From assembly GCA_004352715.1 (NCBI GenBank), contig SCFE01000011.1, positions 1,748,814-1,812,813 of the forward strand: a DNA stretch of 64,000 nucleotides. Direction: 5' to 3'. Source of the stretch: Hofstenia miamia (taxonomy: Eukaryota > Xenacoelomorpha > Acoela). Shown here in pieces: positions 1-13,900 of the stretch. The notes below the pieces were generated by a model that was not told the origin of the DNA, ran no database searches, and saw nothing but the letters and a program-made list of their open reading frames with translations. Positions within the stretch are counted from its first letter, which is position 1; each line of letters opens with the position of its first letter. The translations under genes were made by a program, and so were the position numbers.

Positions 1-660
1 CAATCATTTCTTGACTTTGAAGTTTAAGTTTTTTTACACGATTTTTAGCTGAATGTTATTCTTTAACTATATTCAGGCCTGCAAATACTGGAGTATAGAT
101 TTCCCTGGACTTTGGAAATTTATTGTTAGGGAAGTTTTTTGAAGCACTCATTGGTTGTTGTAGTATTTTAAGGTTATCCGGATAATCCCATTTCCAAAAT
201 CAAGATACTTTATCTTCCCACGCAAGCATTGGTTGTCACTATTACGTGATTTTTGTTTCCAAAATTCTAAATAAATATCTGCGACAGTTCCGCCGTTGGC
301 GACAACTAGTTGTTTGTAACTCCCATATTTTCAATACGGATCATTCATTATCAATAAGTTTACAAGGTTTCCATATAATTTATGTTCTGACTTTTATCCA
401 CTCAACTAAAATAATCGTGGTGGAAGTTTTTATTAAATCTCACAACGCAATGTTGCAGCTGTCAAATGGCAGATTTCTTCTAACTATGCCACTTTCAGTA
501 ATTATTTACTTGGCTTCTAGGCTTCGTGTTTAGAATTATCATACTACTATGACGTAGATAAATTTGATATCAAGTTACAATGAACGACTGGAGCCGCTTT
601 GGGCCGATTTGTCATTTTGGTTCTCGGCCGCGGTTATGGACACAATGAGTCAAAATTTCA
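1..660. other. Non-coding stretch, nothing recognised
   Basis: AT-rich sequence with short chance reading frames only. No splice-bounded exon, RNA gene or repeat boundary was seen. It may be upstream flank or intron of the RBFOX gene that begins further along. Confidence 0.5.
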
Positions 661-668
661 TGTACAAA

Positions 669-989
669 CAAGGTTGGCAAGTTTTAAACACTGTTTAAAA
701 CAACTGTTTTTGCAATGTTTTTTTAAATGTTTTTTTGAAATTTAAGTAGAACTTTATAGAATGTTTGGAAAATATTTTTGGGTGCTTTGATCACCGCAAA
801 AACCGTAAAACTTGAGTTTAGTTTACGTATATGCAACGATAAGTTTATCATAATTCAATTTTTGCTACTACATAACATGTATATTTTCAGGAAAATTTTT
901 TTACCTTGACCTGGGTTTGTCTAAGAGCAAAAAAAACATCGTTTAAAACGTTTTTTTGTAAAAAAAAAATAAACATTTTGCCAACCCTG
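669..989. mobile_element. hAT-type MITE, CAGGGTTGGC termini
   Basis: The left end reads CAAGGTTGGCAAG and the right end, read in reverse, reads CAGGGTTGGCAAAATG, so the ends form an imperfect terminal inverted repeat. Such CAGGGTTGGC termini are common in hAT elements. Flanks tgtacaaa and tgtatgta (661-668, 990-997) match at only 5 of 8 positions, a decayed 8-bp target duplication. The interior has internal copies of GTTTAAAAC and no coding potential. Confidence 0.55.
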
Positions 990-1591
990 TGTATGTACAA
1001 TAGTTCTATGTGTACATTGCAATCTCCGTCACTTGATTTATCAATGCCCCACTTAGCGAGTATCTCGTTTAATCCTTCCTGAATATATAGGTTTTGGTTA
1101 CAAAAAATTTTGCATTTGATAAGCGAATTCACTTCTAGGATGACACGTGACTAACTAAAAATAATTACAAGTTAAATAGTAGATTATTATTTCAGACAAA
1201 CCTAGAAAATTGACATTCCATTAGAATGTGATTAATCCCAGGTGTAGAGACAGAAGTGACCTCAAATAAAAGTCTAATCAAGAATTATAATCAAATTCTT
1301 TTATGAGAGGAAGGTTTACCACGCAGCTGTCTTCTACAGTAATTCTGAAACTTTCACTTTTCGTCTATATTAAATTTATGTTTACACATTTGCTATCCAA
1401 CATTTTTGTAAATAATGTCGTGACACGAGTGCAAATCATTTTCTTTACAATATCAGTTCCTATTGACTAAATGAATTTGAAGATATATTTTGCCTTTGCC
1501 CTGACCTGTGTTGCCCTATTTTTTATCTTGTTCAGATTTTGACAGCAAAAATAATTTCCCATTTTTTGTGAAATATTGTTTAAGTAATGTA

Positions 1592-1796
1592 TAGGGCGGT
1601 ACGCAGGATTTTCTGACAGGGGGAATCATCATCATTACCCAATGCGGAAAAATTTCCCCTAAAAAATGCATTTCACTGTCCTAAATTTTAAATTTTGTAA
1701 TTTTTTATAAAAATTTTTTTGATTTATCCAGTCAAAATCAAATTTGGAAACCTGACGGGGGCATTCCACCATGTCCCTCCCTTGCGTACGCCACTG
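1592..1796. mobile_element. hAT-type MITE, GGCGTACGCAGG family, copy 1
   Basis: One of three related elements in the window (also 8580-8819 and 18557-18770). It runs from a degenerate GGCGGTACGCAGG end to CGTACGCCACTG. Flanks gtaatgta and gtaaagta agree at 7 of 8 positions, as expected for an old hAT 8-bp duplication. The interior is a shared non-coding core with an A/T-rich stem region. Confidence 0.8.
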
Positions 1797-1804
1797 GTAA
1801 AGTA

Positions 1805-3760
1805 CATACGTGCTATGTTGGCTTCCAACTTATGTAGAAAAACCATAAACGAATTTCCTTATTAATAACTAATAACTTGGATTTTACTCAAAACCCACTG
1901 CCTAAAGATGAACTGCTCCTTCATCCTTGTCAAACTGAATAATGAAATCACCATTTATACTTTTATTTCCTCATATATAATCGCAGCACTGCTCTGTTCC
2001 TTTGCGGCTGAAACGATCAATGCGTCCCATTATTTTTGTTTGCTTAGAATTCATTTTTAATAATTTCGCGCATTTAATTATTTGTTTGTAACATCTGCAT
2101 GGTTATTCGTAAGTAAAAGAATTCGTATTGTTTAATTTCAAAGCAGCCAACAGTTGCTCCTAAACTTTTCATTAAATATTTATCTACATTATTTTCTGTT
2201 CCCTTGCTTCTGGCGTTTATGAGCATGAACTTTTTTGTTTTCCACTTCTAGGTGTATACAGGGCACGTGCTATTTATTTTTAAATAGCTTTTGTTACCTG
2301 GTGGATAGCCCTTTTATGGCCTGCCATAGGCCACTCGGTCTTTATTAATCTTATGCAAACAGATGTAAACATATCCAATATTAAAGGCAAGCCCCCATAA
2401 GCGACAAGGTAATCAAACACCGCAAAAGCAGTGGACCACTTATTTTCTTATAATGGCTACCATCATTTTTTCTTTGTCAATCTCTATTTTCAAAGAAAAA
2501 CTTAAAAACAAAATAAATCAATATTAAATATTGTAATAGGTTCAAGTGGAGATGAAATTTGGCTTTAAAAAAGAGTCCAAAGCCTAGAAAGTTTTCCTTG
2601 TTTAGAATGTGTGGCAACTATTGCTACTCATCAATCGATGTTCATGCGCCTTCTGCTACAAGTCGTCAATGCTAGATCATCAGTCTACCCAAAATACTAA
2701 GATATAACATAGATATCAGCTATATAACTGTGAACGTTAAATTTAGCACGGTTTAAATTCTATGAGAAATATTAGCGGTAATATTTTGCTAGCACTAGTG
2801 CGTAAGACGTTTGCATTATTTATGAGTATAGCGATTATGGTTAAAAAATGTCAATGCTTCAGTTACCAATATCTCTAATTAAACAGTTCAAAAAATTATA
2901 GTAATTTCTCAAAGGATTAATAATTGTCGGGAAACAATATTTGAAGTCTACGCTGAATACTATCAAATCAAACAGGTCAAAAATAACACTGTGCACTAAA
3001 ATATTTATATAACCATGTTCTCGATGGTGTAGAATCAATTTCCACATCTGAAGATTTAAAGGTGTTTTTACAGGTGAAGTCATAGGATACAAAACTTTTC
3101 ATAGTGCACAAAACTCAATTTTTGAATACTCAGACTAGGCGATTATTGTGTTTCAGACTAAGCCATTTCTTCAACAAATGACGGCGTAAAATAGGTTTGC
3201 TGTTGGTGTAAGGCTTTTAGTTTACAAGCTTAATTTGCAGGTCGATGGAAAATGGTTTTATCTTTACCAAACGTTTAAACGTTCCTCCGTTTCCCTATAA
3301 TTGCTTACACTTGTGAGTTTTGATGAATTTTCATGTTAGGCCCAGAACTTTGTACTATTTTGAATGTTGTCACCATTTTTTGGTGTCAAGCCCCTTATGA
3401 GGTTTTGTGTCTTGTCGGTCTATGTAATTTTGTATCTTACATGTCATGTGCATGTTCTATTCTATTCTAAAGGCGCCCAGCAAGTGCTTATAGAAAGTAA
3501 CTACTGAAACTGCTTATTTGGAAAGTTATTGTGTCCCACTCTCTGTATGGGTATACGGTCACAAAAGAAGTAGTTGATGGTAAGGAGAGTGGATCCTGGC
3601 ACAATTATTTGTCCTTTCGTGAGATGCCAATCAAAGTTGTTCTGCTGACTCAGGGGATGACTGTAGCTGCGTACAGTGAATGAGGCGAAATGTTCAAGAA
3701 AAAATGCAGACATTAATATAATTGTTATAAGATAAATTAAAATAGTTATATATTCTTCAT
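1805..3760. other. Non-coding stretch, nothing recognised
   Basis: AT-rich DNA without a convincing exon. Open frames near 2859-3092 and 3501-3713 on the minus strand have no recognisable domain and no splice context. Confidence 0.45.
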
Positions 3761-3764
3761 TTTA

Positions 3765-4480
3765 ACCACCATTCGCTTCAATAAACTTTTCCCAACTCTC
3801 CACTATGCTTTTAAAGCTATTTTCATAAAAAATTTTGCATTTGGAAAGCGAAGCATTGCTTAACCGTTTGTTTAACTTAGTCAAAGCTATTGGCACGCAA
3901 ACAAATGAAAGTAACTTAGAGCTAATTCAGTAGAGTATTGAAGATGAATCCAGTTTTTGGAATGGTATTCAAAGAGTGCTTCTATATTTTATTGTTTCAT
4001 TCATAAAGGTAGAATGATGTTCAGAGTTGATACTTGTTATTTGAAAAATCGAGCTTGACGATTAGTAGTGGCTTTTCCGTGAGATGTGAATGATCTTAAC
4101 ACTGTCAGGACTCTCCTTAGCTATGAGGGATATATAGGGATAATAGTGTTTCATCCATGGTTACAATGTTGTTCAAAAAAAATTCTTCAATAGAATAAAA
4201 AAGTTTCTGTTGGCTGTAATCCTTTTACTTGATGAAAATTTGGTACAACACTTAAGCAAAGTTTACGAAGTTCTCACTCATCCATCATCTTCACTTCTGT
4301 AATGTTCTTTAACCAATATTTAATGAAGTACGAAGTTCTCTTTGACGATGCTTCTCTTCTTCATGACAAATTTCTAAAGATCCAGTTTTGTTTCAGGGCT
4401 TTTCATGTGTCGACCAGTGCTTTTCTCTTCAAACACATTTTCTCTAAACCTGTGAACTCAGTCACTCATTCATATGCTGT
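3765..4480 (-). pseudogene. Degraded mariner transposase remnant
   Basis: Read on the minus strand, a segment near 4130-4165 gives VTMDETLLS, like the mariner catalytic-core motif VTMDETW, with the tryptophan lost. A line near 3770-3810 reads ESWEKFIEANGG, resembling the C-terminal end of mariner transposases. Between them the frame is broken by many stops and shifts. Terminal repeats and a TA duplication were not found. This is an inference from short motifs in the correct order and spacing. Confidence 0.5.
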
Positions 4481-4489
4481 TATTTGATG

Positions 4490-5040
4490 GATCACCATAA
4501 ACAACTTTCAATTCAGAAATTATGTTTAGGTTCTATATTTCTTCAGAAATATTAAACGTATTACACTGGGAAATCTATTTCTGAATACATGCTTATATAC
4601 AATTTTGAGATTATTCGTTGACACTTTGATTCGTCATAAACAAGTTCAAGAGATAGTTGTTGCACTAGTTCAATGTAAAAAAACGCTCGTTGTAAGATAT
4701 TAATATAAATTTGAACATGCATGCCTTGGGCCTTACAACAGGCTGTTCAATTGGAGATCATGTTCAAACGGTTTAATTGAGTTTCGTTTTCACAAAGCTG
4801 GTGCTATGGGTGACGAAATGAATTCCTTTTTATGGAAAACGTCATTCCGTTCCTGTTGAGTAGGTATCTGCCTGAGTCACAGGTAAAGTGTACCGTTTTG
4901 CACGTGGGGATTAATTCCCTAGACTGGCCAGCCAAACACTGATGTTTTAATTGAGTTTTACTTCAAATTGCAATAACGTAAATCGCGAGTGATTATGTCG
5001 AGTAATTAGAGAGAGAGCCTGGAAGTGTATCTTGTGAGTA
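4490..5040. other. Non-coding flank upstream of the RBFOX promoter
   Basis: No gene, RNA or repeat was identified. It includes one TGCATG at 4718-4723. Confidence 0.4.
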
Positions 5041-5080
5041 TGACTAAAGAAGAGGGTACATTGTTCTTTGGAAGCCATTG

Positions 5081-5177
5081 ATTGGCTAATACGCATTCGT
5101 CATTGTGCTTTCTTTGACGAACAACGCCGTGCACATCTGCCGTTTTATAGCACTTGCATAAATTATTTCCTCTCAGT
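5081..5177 (+). promoter_or_regulatory. Candidate RBFOX core promoter (CCAAT, TATA-like, initiator)
   Basis: Three core elements are correctly spaced. An inverted CCAAT box (ATTGG, 5081-5085) lies about 90 bp upstream of the predicted start. A TATA-like TTTATAG lies at 5144-5150. An initiator TCAGT at 5173-5177 would put transcription start at A5175, 29 bp after the TATA T at 5146. The 5' leader would be only 26 nt. Alternative: the string TTTCCTCTCAG ending at 5176 also reads as a 3' splice site, so the exon could instead be internal. Confidence 0.5.
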
Positions 5178-7902
5178 AGTGTACGTTGTAACACACTAAC
5201 ATGATACAATCCTTACAAAATTTATTCCCTACGTCGCAGAATCAAATCACCAACGACGCGAAACTCGGCAATTATCTGAAGGTAAGAATTTCTTTCTCGT
5301 TTAGCCCTTAAAATCCAAATGCATTCAGGGATCCGACTTGATTAATCGTCAATGCGATTAATCGGATGTATTAATCTATCGTGCCGGTGAAGTAGATTAG
5401 ATTAATTGCAAACCAGCTGCTAGATTGATCCATATTAATCCAATTAAGTTGATGATCATGCAGAAAGTCAATAACGTTCAGCTGGGTGTTGTGGTTTTGC
5501 GGTTTTGTCTTATCTCTTGCCACAATTATTGGGGTCATAAGCAGAGGATGTCGACCAATTCTATAGACAATGATTCTCGATTTATCAGGCCACCTTCTAA
5601 TCAGGTTGATAGACTGCTCAACAAAGCTGGTTATGCTCCATCTGATTACCGAAATCGCAAATGTTTCTTCACACTAGCAAGCACATGTTGACCCTTCAGA
5701 AAATAATTTCAAATAATAATAATGGTTGACATTTGGAATATTTTCAATTGATATGGTATATTTTGAATATTTTTAAATCATAAGTGCGATTAATCGACGA
5801 TTAATCATGATTATTAATCGCTTGGCAGCAGCGATTACGATTAATCTAACGATCCCTGGTTGCATTGCTTGTCTTTTTTTGTTCATGCGTTGTATTTCAA
5901 AACGAAAGTAGTGATATATTCTCCTAAAATTGCTGCATTGTGTGGGCTAATTATCTTCAACTGCAGATTATTTGTTTTTCATAGCCTGTTGCCTATGATC
6001 CTGTTGTGCTGATTCGCTTAGTTTTTATGCATTTTTCGTTTCTTACCCACACTCAATGTACGATTTTGATTAAAAATAGTTCAAGGAGGCAGTTTCGCTT
6101 GTTGAAAATAGTTTGTGGATGATTTTTTATTCTATTTATTAGTTTTACAATAATGATATGCCACCAACACGGTAATCGTAAATTGATGTATCATTCATAG
6201 ACTTAGCCAAAGTGTTAACACGTGCAAAGTTTGGATTCCGAAATTGAGCCTTTTGTTGCAAATATAATCAAATTTCTACAAAATTTATTAGGCCTTATGG
6301 TTTTTTGTTTAGATAAGCCTCTACATCAGGTGGCGGTATCTTAAGACAAACACTTTGTAGGTCCCTAAAACCCATCAAATACCCCCTCCAATTTTTTTCT
6401 GTCTACGCATGGATATGATGTTGTTTGGTTTGCTGGTGATCTTAAATGAAGCTGATTTCTTTTTGACAATGTCATTTGCATTTCTACTTAGGAATCCTTA
6501 CTTTAAGATTAATTACCAACATTATATTTTTCTCTTTCAACTTTTCTCTTGAAAGTATTTCCATAGTTTCTCTGCATTTTGCTATATTCACATAAATGGG
6601 TCTGAACTTTCATCACACTTTTGATTTCTAGGTTTCTTGTCCACGCTTAAAGTTAGCATTCTCTAAATGTGATATGGATTTTAATGGATGCTAAATTAAA
6701 TTCCTTTTTATCTTTTGACTATTTAATAAAGATTATCGCTTTTTAGATTTTTAGGGAAATCTTATTTCTAAAATTAAACAACTGATAAAATTTATTACAA
6801 TATAGTAGACAGTTGAAAATATTTTCGTCCAATGTCAAATCAAGATTAAACATTGAGTGCAGGGAATGTTATATTACCCCTACTTACCACTCAACTAACC
6901 GCTTTTTCTGCAACTGTCCACTGATTCATTAATTAATCCATGGAAAGTTTGGATTAGTGTTATCTAGTTGTGTGTTATCAATCGGTTACCATTAGTTACT
7001 TGTTATCAGTGCTTTTTACCTTATTATAGAAATCCATTTATCTCCCAGCAGGCGTAGTGCGTTCTCCTTTTACACTCACTAGATTGTTTCTTTGTTTTAT
7101 ACATTCTCTGCTCTCACGTTCTGCGTGCTTCACTGCTTTTGTAAGCTTTTTTGCTTTAGTATTACCCCATGCTGTGCTCGTCTATTCTACATATTATCTG
7201 TAGAACCTTAACTACTAGATGTCTATTTATCTCGTAGCAAATTTTCGTGTTTTGCATTAATTCCTTTGCCAGTATTTTCTAAATGTGGTTTTCATGTGAT
7301 AGGCAACTTAAGGCATAGGCAATCTCTAATTGTTTAGAAAATATTAGGCTTTATTCCTGTATATTCGTGTACAATATCTGTATACATGTTTAACCTACAT
7401 ATACTATATAGATATATATATATATNNNNNNNNNNNNNNNNNNNNNNNNNNNNNNNNNNNNNNNNNNNNNNNNNNNNNNNNNNNNNNNNNNNNNNNNNNN
7501 NNNNNNNNNNNNNNNNNNNNNNNNNNNNNNNNNNNNNNNNNNNNNNNNNNNNNNNNNNNNNNNNNNNNNNNNNNNNNNNNNNNNNNNNNNNNNNNNNNNN
7601 NNNNNNNNNNNNNNNNNNNNNNNNNNNNNNNNNNNNNNNNNNNNNNNNNNNNNNNNNNNNNNNNNNNNNNNNNNNNNNNNNNNNNNNNNNNNNNNNNNNN
7701 NNNNNNNNNNNNNNNNNNNNNNNNNNNNNNNNNNNNNNNNNNNNNNNNNNNNNNNNNNNNNNNNNNNNNNNNNNNNNNNNNNNNNNNNNNNNNNNNNNNN
7801 NNNNNNNNNNNNNNNNNNNNNNNNNNNNNNNNNNNNNNNNNNNNNNNNNNNNNNNNNNNNNNNNNNNNNNNNNNNNNNNNNNNNNNNNAGAGGGAGGTAT
7901 TA

Positions 7903-7937
<35 letters not shown>

Positions 7938-10900
7938 TGGAAAATGTACCAGACATAATGATGTTCTCCATAACTTTTTGTTTGGAGATTTTCTGTTATA
8001 TTATTTGGATAGTGTTTCTTAGAATTCATTCAAATTATTCATCTAAAGATTAGTTGTGAACAAAGTTAATTGTGAGGGTTAAATATAAGCGTTGGCATTT
8101 ATAACTGATAGGATGAGATTGTAATTGTGGTGTTAGGTTTTTACATGTGGTGTTTTTGCAGTTAACATTTTAAAATGAATTTTAACCAGCTGTGTGCTGT
8201 TTTCTATCGACGTGAGCGGTGAAAATGCGTTCATCAATTTCCATTGCAATGCTTTTCTCTAATTACCTTCCCACTCTCAAGCAAATACCAGCCATTTATC
8301 ATTACTCTGCATTTTCTTTAAAAGCTTTTCTCTTTTCCATTTTTTCTTAATTATTATTAGCATGAGTGTTTTAAATTTACGTACCAAACGAATTTCGTAA
8401 CAAAACTCGTGCGTGGAATTAAGGAATTTTGCAATTGGGGATTAGTTTGAAGGTTCTTAAAACTTATTTGCTTATTGATTTTACTATTATTAAAGTTTAC
8501 TATTTCGTTAGCGAAGCGCCTGTAAGTGAAACTGATAAATTTTTTATATGATGCGCCGGTGCTTGAATATCATCGCCATCAAGGGCGTACGCAGGATTTT
8601 CTGACAAGGTATATCATCGTCATTACCCAATGCGGGGCAAAGCCCCGCGAAAATTTTTTGAAAATTTTGATAAAATTGACTCTAAAAATGCATTTCACAA
8701 TCCTAGATTTTAAATTTTTCATTTTTTTACGAAAAAATTTTTGATTTATCCAGTCAAAATCAAATTTTAAACCCGACGGGGAACATTCCACCATGTCCCC
8801 CCCCCTGTGTACGCCACTGATCGCCATGCCTAGGATAATTAAATGTATGTTAAATGCATATCTGAAATAAGTGCAATTTAATCAGTTGAATTGTCTTCAT
8901 TTGCTTAGGGTCTGCAAAGTGTTTGCATTTCATACTCTAGTATATAGCTATTCGTAGATTTTAGTAGCTAATATCTGTTCATTACAACGACTTATCGACA
9001 TGAATGTGCGTCTTGGTTGTCCATCGCTTTGAAACCACCTTGACTATAGCGAAACTATAGGAAAACTCTTATATAAGACTGGTACTATTAAAATCATTCA
9101 AAAAAACTCAAATATCAAGAGTTCACTCAGATACGATTTTAATTCAAAAACGAACTCACGTTTTTATCGGCCTTTTAATTTCTGCTGATTTCAACTCAAC
9201 TAAGGCTTTGTGCAGCCTATAGCTGCAAAGCAATATTACATTAAGGTAGGAAATTTCAGAAGTTTTGCTGAATTAACGTTTTGTAATAGTTAACATTTGT
9301 ATTCTATTCACTTCTGCCCATATAATTGAACGCGAACTAAAGCCATGCAAACCTGTGATTTTCTCATTGTCAAATCAGTTCCCATGTGCTTTCAGTACAA
9401 ATGGCTCTTTGCAGAAGCAATAAGCCATTTCTGTGCTTTGTTACCGCCTTCACACTTGTTGTCCTCAAGTGTATAACTTTGCCACGTGGCGTCATTTTGT
9501 CCACCGTTTTACAATGTCACCGTTGAATAGGTTGTCATTAATATTTAAATCTGCCTCCGGACGCCTTTAATAAACGAAGCGTCTATTTTGTTTAATTCTC
9601 ATTACACACTCGTTGGTTTTTGCGATACAACTACCCTGATATTAATTATTCACTTGCGATTTATTTTTCCAGCTACCAAATTATTACTGCTTTGTTTTTA
9701 AAAAATTGATTTATTTTATTGTTGCTGTTCATTTCAAATCCTAATTGCTAATTGCCCGCAGATTTCAATGCGAGATGGTATTTTATTGCAAATTTACAAT
9801 TGTTTTTAATGTATCTATTATCTTAGTAATAAATGAATAATCATTTGCTGAAAGAGAACGGTTTTAGTAACATTATTCCAAGAAATAAAAGCTGCATTTT
9901 CTGACAATGTATACATTCACATGATAATTTGCTGTTATTTGACCATCATTTCTGTGTTTGTTTCATTAATATTTGATTCCAGGCGCGGCTTTAAGATTTT
10001 TAAAACAAGGGGGCACCATCCAATTTTGTTCCAAGAAAACTTAAACTAAAATGGAAATTTAAACAAAAATAACTGCAAGAGAAATCTTCATTGTAAAATG
10101 TAACCTCTAAATGTCCAAATTAATGCATTGCTCACCTTAAATTGTCGGATGAAACTTGCAAACATCAACATAAAAAATATTTGAGGAAGACACTTTTACA
10201 AAATACTAAGAATCCCCAAAAAAGGGGGCACTGGCCCCCGGGTGCCTCGCCTGTTTGATTCTGCTATATTTTTTCTTAGATGGGCATGTTTAGTCCTCGG
10301 ACAGTAATGAGATTTTTGGTATTGAACTAAATTTTACACATTGATAATAATGCATATAAAACAACAAAAGCTGTTGAAAATGTTATAAATTTAAAGTAGG
10401 ACATGATGCACCACATGTAAGTCTGAGTGTTAATATTGCATCTCATTTTCTGTAATCCTGACTTTCTAATGATTTTTTGTAGCATCCTGTTTGTTGATGT
10501 ATATTATTTTAGGCAACGGTATCGGGAGGTGAAGCATTGACTGGTAATACAATGGATGCAGCGCTAATGGCCGCTGCCGCATCACAGCAGTTTGTTCCAG
10601 CTGCGTCACAAGCCACATTTGTACCTGCGACTTCTGTAGCACAAACTGCTGCACTCGCAGCTCATCATCAACCACTTGACGTTGCTTCACAACAAGCACT
10701 ACTAGCTGCCACACAGCAGGATGCCCTCCTGGCTGCCGTCGCCCAACAGCAGCAGAACGGAAATATCGATCTCATAGAGGTTCGCATATCACCTTTTTTC
10801 ACAAGTCCTAGGACCATTTTGTTCGACCTCTAATTTCCGTTTTTTTTTATATTTTTACCCCATTTTCATCCTCCATTTTTTTATAAAATATTACAGATTT

Positions 10901-13900
10901 CGAAAGAAAGGAGGAGAAGATACTTTTTAAATTTAAGAATCTTTTATAATGATAAAATCTAACAAATCACACTCTATGTAATTAAAATTATAAACTGTTC
11001 AAAATTGAAAACAGTAAGGAAAAGAACAGAAAATATATATTTTCCACCATCAGCATTGTACTTCAGACTATTCAACGAGCCGTAATTTCTAAGCTCGGCA
11101 CGTTTAAATTTTGAGTAAGTTGGGCTCGGCTCGCCACAGAAAATCTTTTAATGAGGCTCGTTTCAGCTCGGTTTTTTTTAAATATTGTGTTCTCAGAATT
11201 TTTTCCATTGCTCTTCCTATAATTTAATAAAAATTTCTAAAATACGATTATAAGTAAGGAATATTGAATGAAAAAATAAGCAAAATCTGCATAATCAAAT
11301 TAACAAACAGTACTATAANCTTAAAAACGGCTCGTTTTGGCCTCGTTGCATATACAATACTCTGCTCAAGCTCGGCTCGGCTCGTTAGAAGCTCGGCTCG
11401 TTGACAAGTCTGTTGTACTTATTACGTTCATATTTTTGTATCATTTTCAGCCGCGCTGCTTTTAAAAAATTCAGATATATTTTTACTAGTACAATTTTAA
11501 GTTTAAGGACGTTATTAAAATAAATCAATCCATTGTTTTCTAAACATTTTACTTCGTAGATGGTCTTGTACTAAATGGTGTGATGTCTAGCTCAACTTCA
11601 AGTCGAGTTGTTTTTCTTGTCCACGACAGTTATATGGGGTCGTGGCATGCTGTTTTCCAAATGCCTCTTTGAGCAAATAGCATTTATTATCCGCACAATC
11701 TTCCATCACAGTTTGTGTTTAAGACCCTCTCCTGTGTCTTTTCGTCTCCATGCCGCCTACTGAAGTGTGATAAACACTGTCTCTTTACCAGACGCGCTTA
11801 ACGTTGGCGTGAAATGATACTGAGTTGTTATTGCAATTGCTTAAACAGATTACGACATGTAGTTTATTTCCCACATGCCGTTTGTCAGTCTAATTTTCTC
11901 TTCCAATAAAAGGCTTTAATTCTTTGTGCGCCCTCTATCATTTTCGAGATGATTTCACTGAGCCTCAAGTTTTCATTTGAACAATTTTTTCTGTTGACAA
12001 TATTTTCATAAAAATTCAAGAACATAGTAATTTTTGACAGTATATAATATCCAATTGTGACCTTATCAATGTAATATTTTTTTAAATTGAACGTATTGCA
12101 CCTAATAGTATTTCCGCGCTTTTCACACAATTATATGATTATAAATGTACATAAACACACATTGCACCGAGCATTATGATACATGTCCCCAGCTGTTGCT
12201 ACTTTCTCTTCAATGCATGCACTTTAATCATTACATTTACTAATTACAGATTAAATAGTGTAAACACTTCTTCAACTGAAATTCATAACGAATATGTTAT
12301 TCTAAAAATGCTAAGGTTCTTGGGCTATGTTCCTAGCGATGTTGTTCTGTAGGAGCTGAAGTATCTCATTTTTAATAGTGAACTAGCTACCAAATCCTGA
12401 TCCGACGACTAAATGTATAGAAGTAGCGTTTTGACTTAAAAAGTTTTGGTACTGCTTCAAGAGAGCCAGCTAACTGTTCATAAATCTTATTGGCAATCCA
12501 AAAAATGGTGAAGAGGCAGTTATAGGTGTTTTTTCAACATATATTTTTGTTTTATCACTTTCCTGTATGGAAATTGTCCTACTAATCTAAAACTATAAAT
12601 GTGTGATTTCCCTATAAGTAATCTGTAATCATCCTACCTAGGCCTGACCTGACTTTGATCAAGAATTTTCTCGTAGATAGGTAAGAAGATCTTAAGGTTG
12701 ATTCACCAAAAGTATATGTATTCAAGCAAATACTTTTATGACTTCAATTGCAATATTTTTGTTGACTGTGTTTTGCTATTGTAAATAGCATATGATTTGA
12801 AGATGCTTGTGTTATAGGTTTGTTGTAAAACGTCTGTACGCATGATGATCCGTGCCTCAATTTCTTAAAATAGGAAATTCCCTTTTTTAGATGATTAACA
12901 TGTTTTGGATCTTAATTATCATCAAGGCCAACTAAAGATAAGGACACCAAGCAAGCCACTAATAAGAAATTAAGTGTGGACTGCAAACTTGTATACGATT
13001 ATTTACTTAATTTTGCATTATATAGATATGGAAGTTACATACACGAATAATATATAATTTTAACATAATAAATAGTTTTTTAAGCAAGTATCAAAACAAA
13101 ATTAATGCTACTTATCGAATTTCTTTCTTATTTTGAAGAGTTTGGCTACACATAAGTACTTCCTCTTAGTACTTGCTACATCTTAAAATCCAACGCATGT
13201 GATTTCCTTAAACAGTTGCATAAGCGGTAATATACAGAGTCCCTACAAGTACATTTAAAGTCATTGCATTCATGTACAAGCTTGAAAATTTTAACCTGAT
13301 AGGCAACTAAGAAAGGCCATTTTAAAAATTCTTCAGCCGCATGTTTTAGGCTACCACAATTGATTAGATTGATGTGCTTTGTAATTGAGGATTTAAAGGA
13401 CCAGAATCTAGATTTTCTTCTTGGGTTATGAAACCACAGACAGGCAATTGCCCTCCACGATAACGCAAAGAAGGCTTTATAACAATTTCATCTATAAGCA
13501 AAAGACTCGCGCGATCAGACTGAAGTTTTCCTTTGAATATTTCTTTATACACAAATTCAGCTTCTCAAGGAGCCTTTTCCTAAAAGGCTTCCAATTGCAA
13601 TGAAAAATGTAGGCATTGTTAAAATCAACAACTTCGTAACTCAAAGTGTTTTGGGCACTTGCTGAAACCATTTTATTCACTTGTGCTCTGCCTAAATATA
13701 AATATTTGAAGATATACACTGGGTATGCACAAAATAAAATTGTTTGAACGTACAAATATACATTGTTTATAAATGGTAATTCACAACCTAATGTAAGCAA
13801 AATGAAAACGTTTCAAATCTTTCTTAAAGAATTTTGGAGAAATTTTGATTGCTTTAAGATATTTAGTTTGGTTGACTAAACGAAAATGCACTTATTTATA

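Noticed and set aside
7334-8029. Long open frames across the N run on both strands
   Set aside because: They exist only because undefined bases contain no stops; the flanks are TA repeat.
10466-10714. Minus-strand frame opposite RBFOX exon 2
   Set aside because: It is the antisense shadow of the Ala/Gln-rich coding exon.
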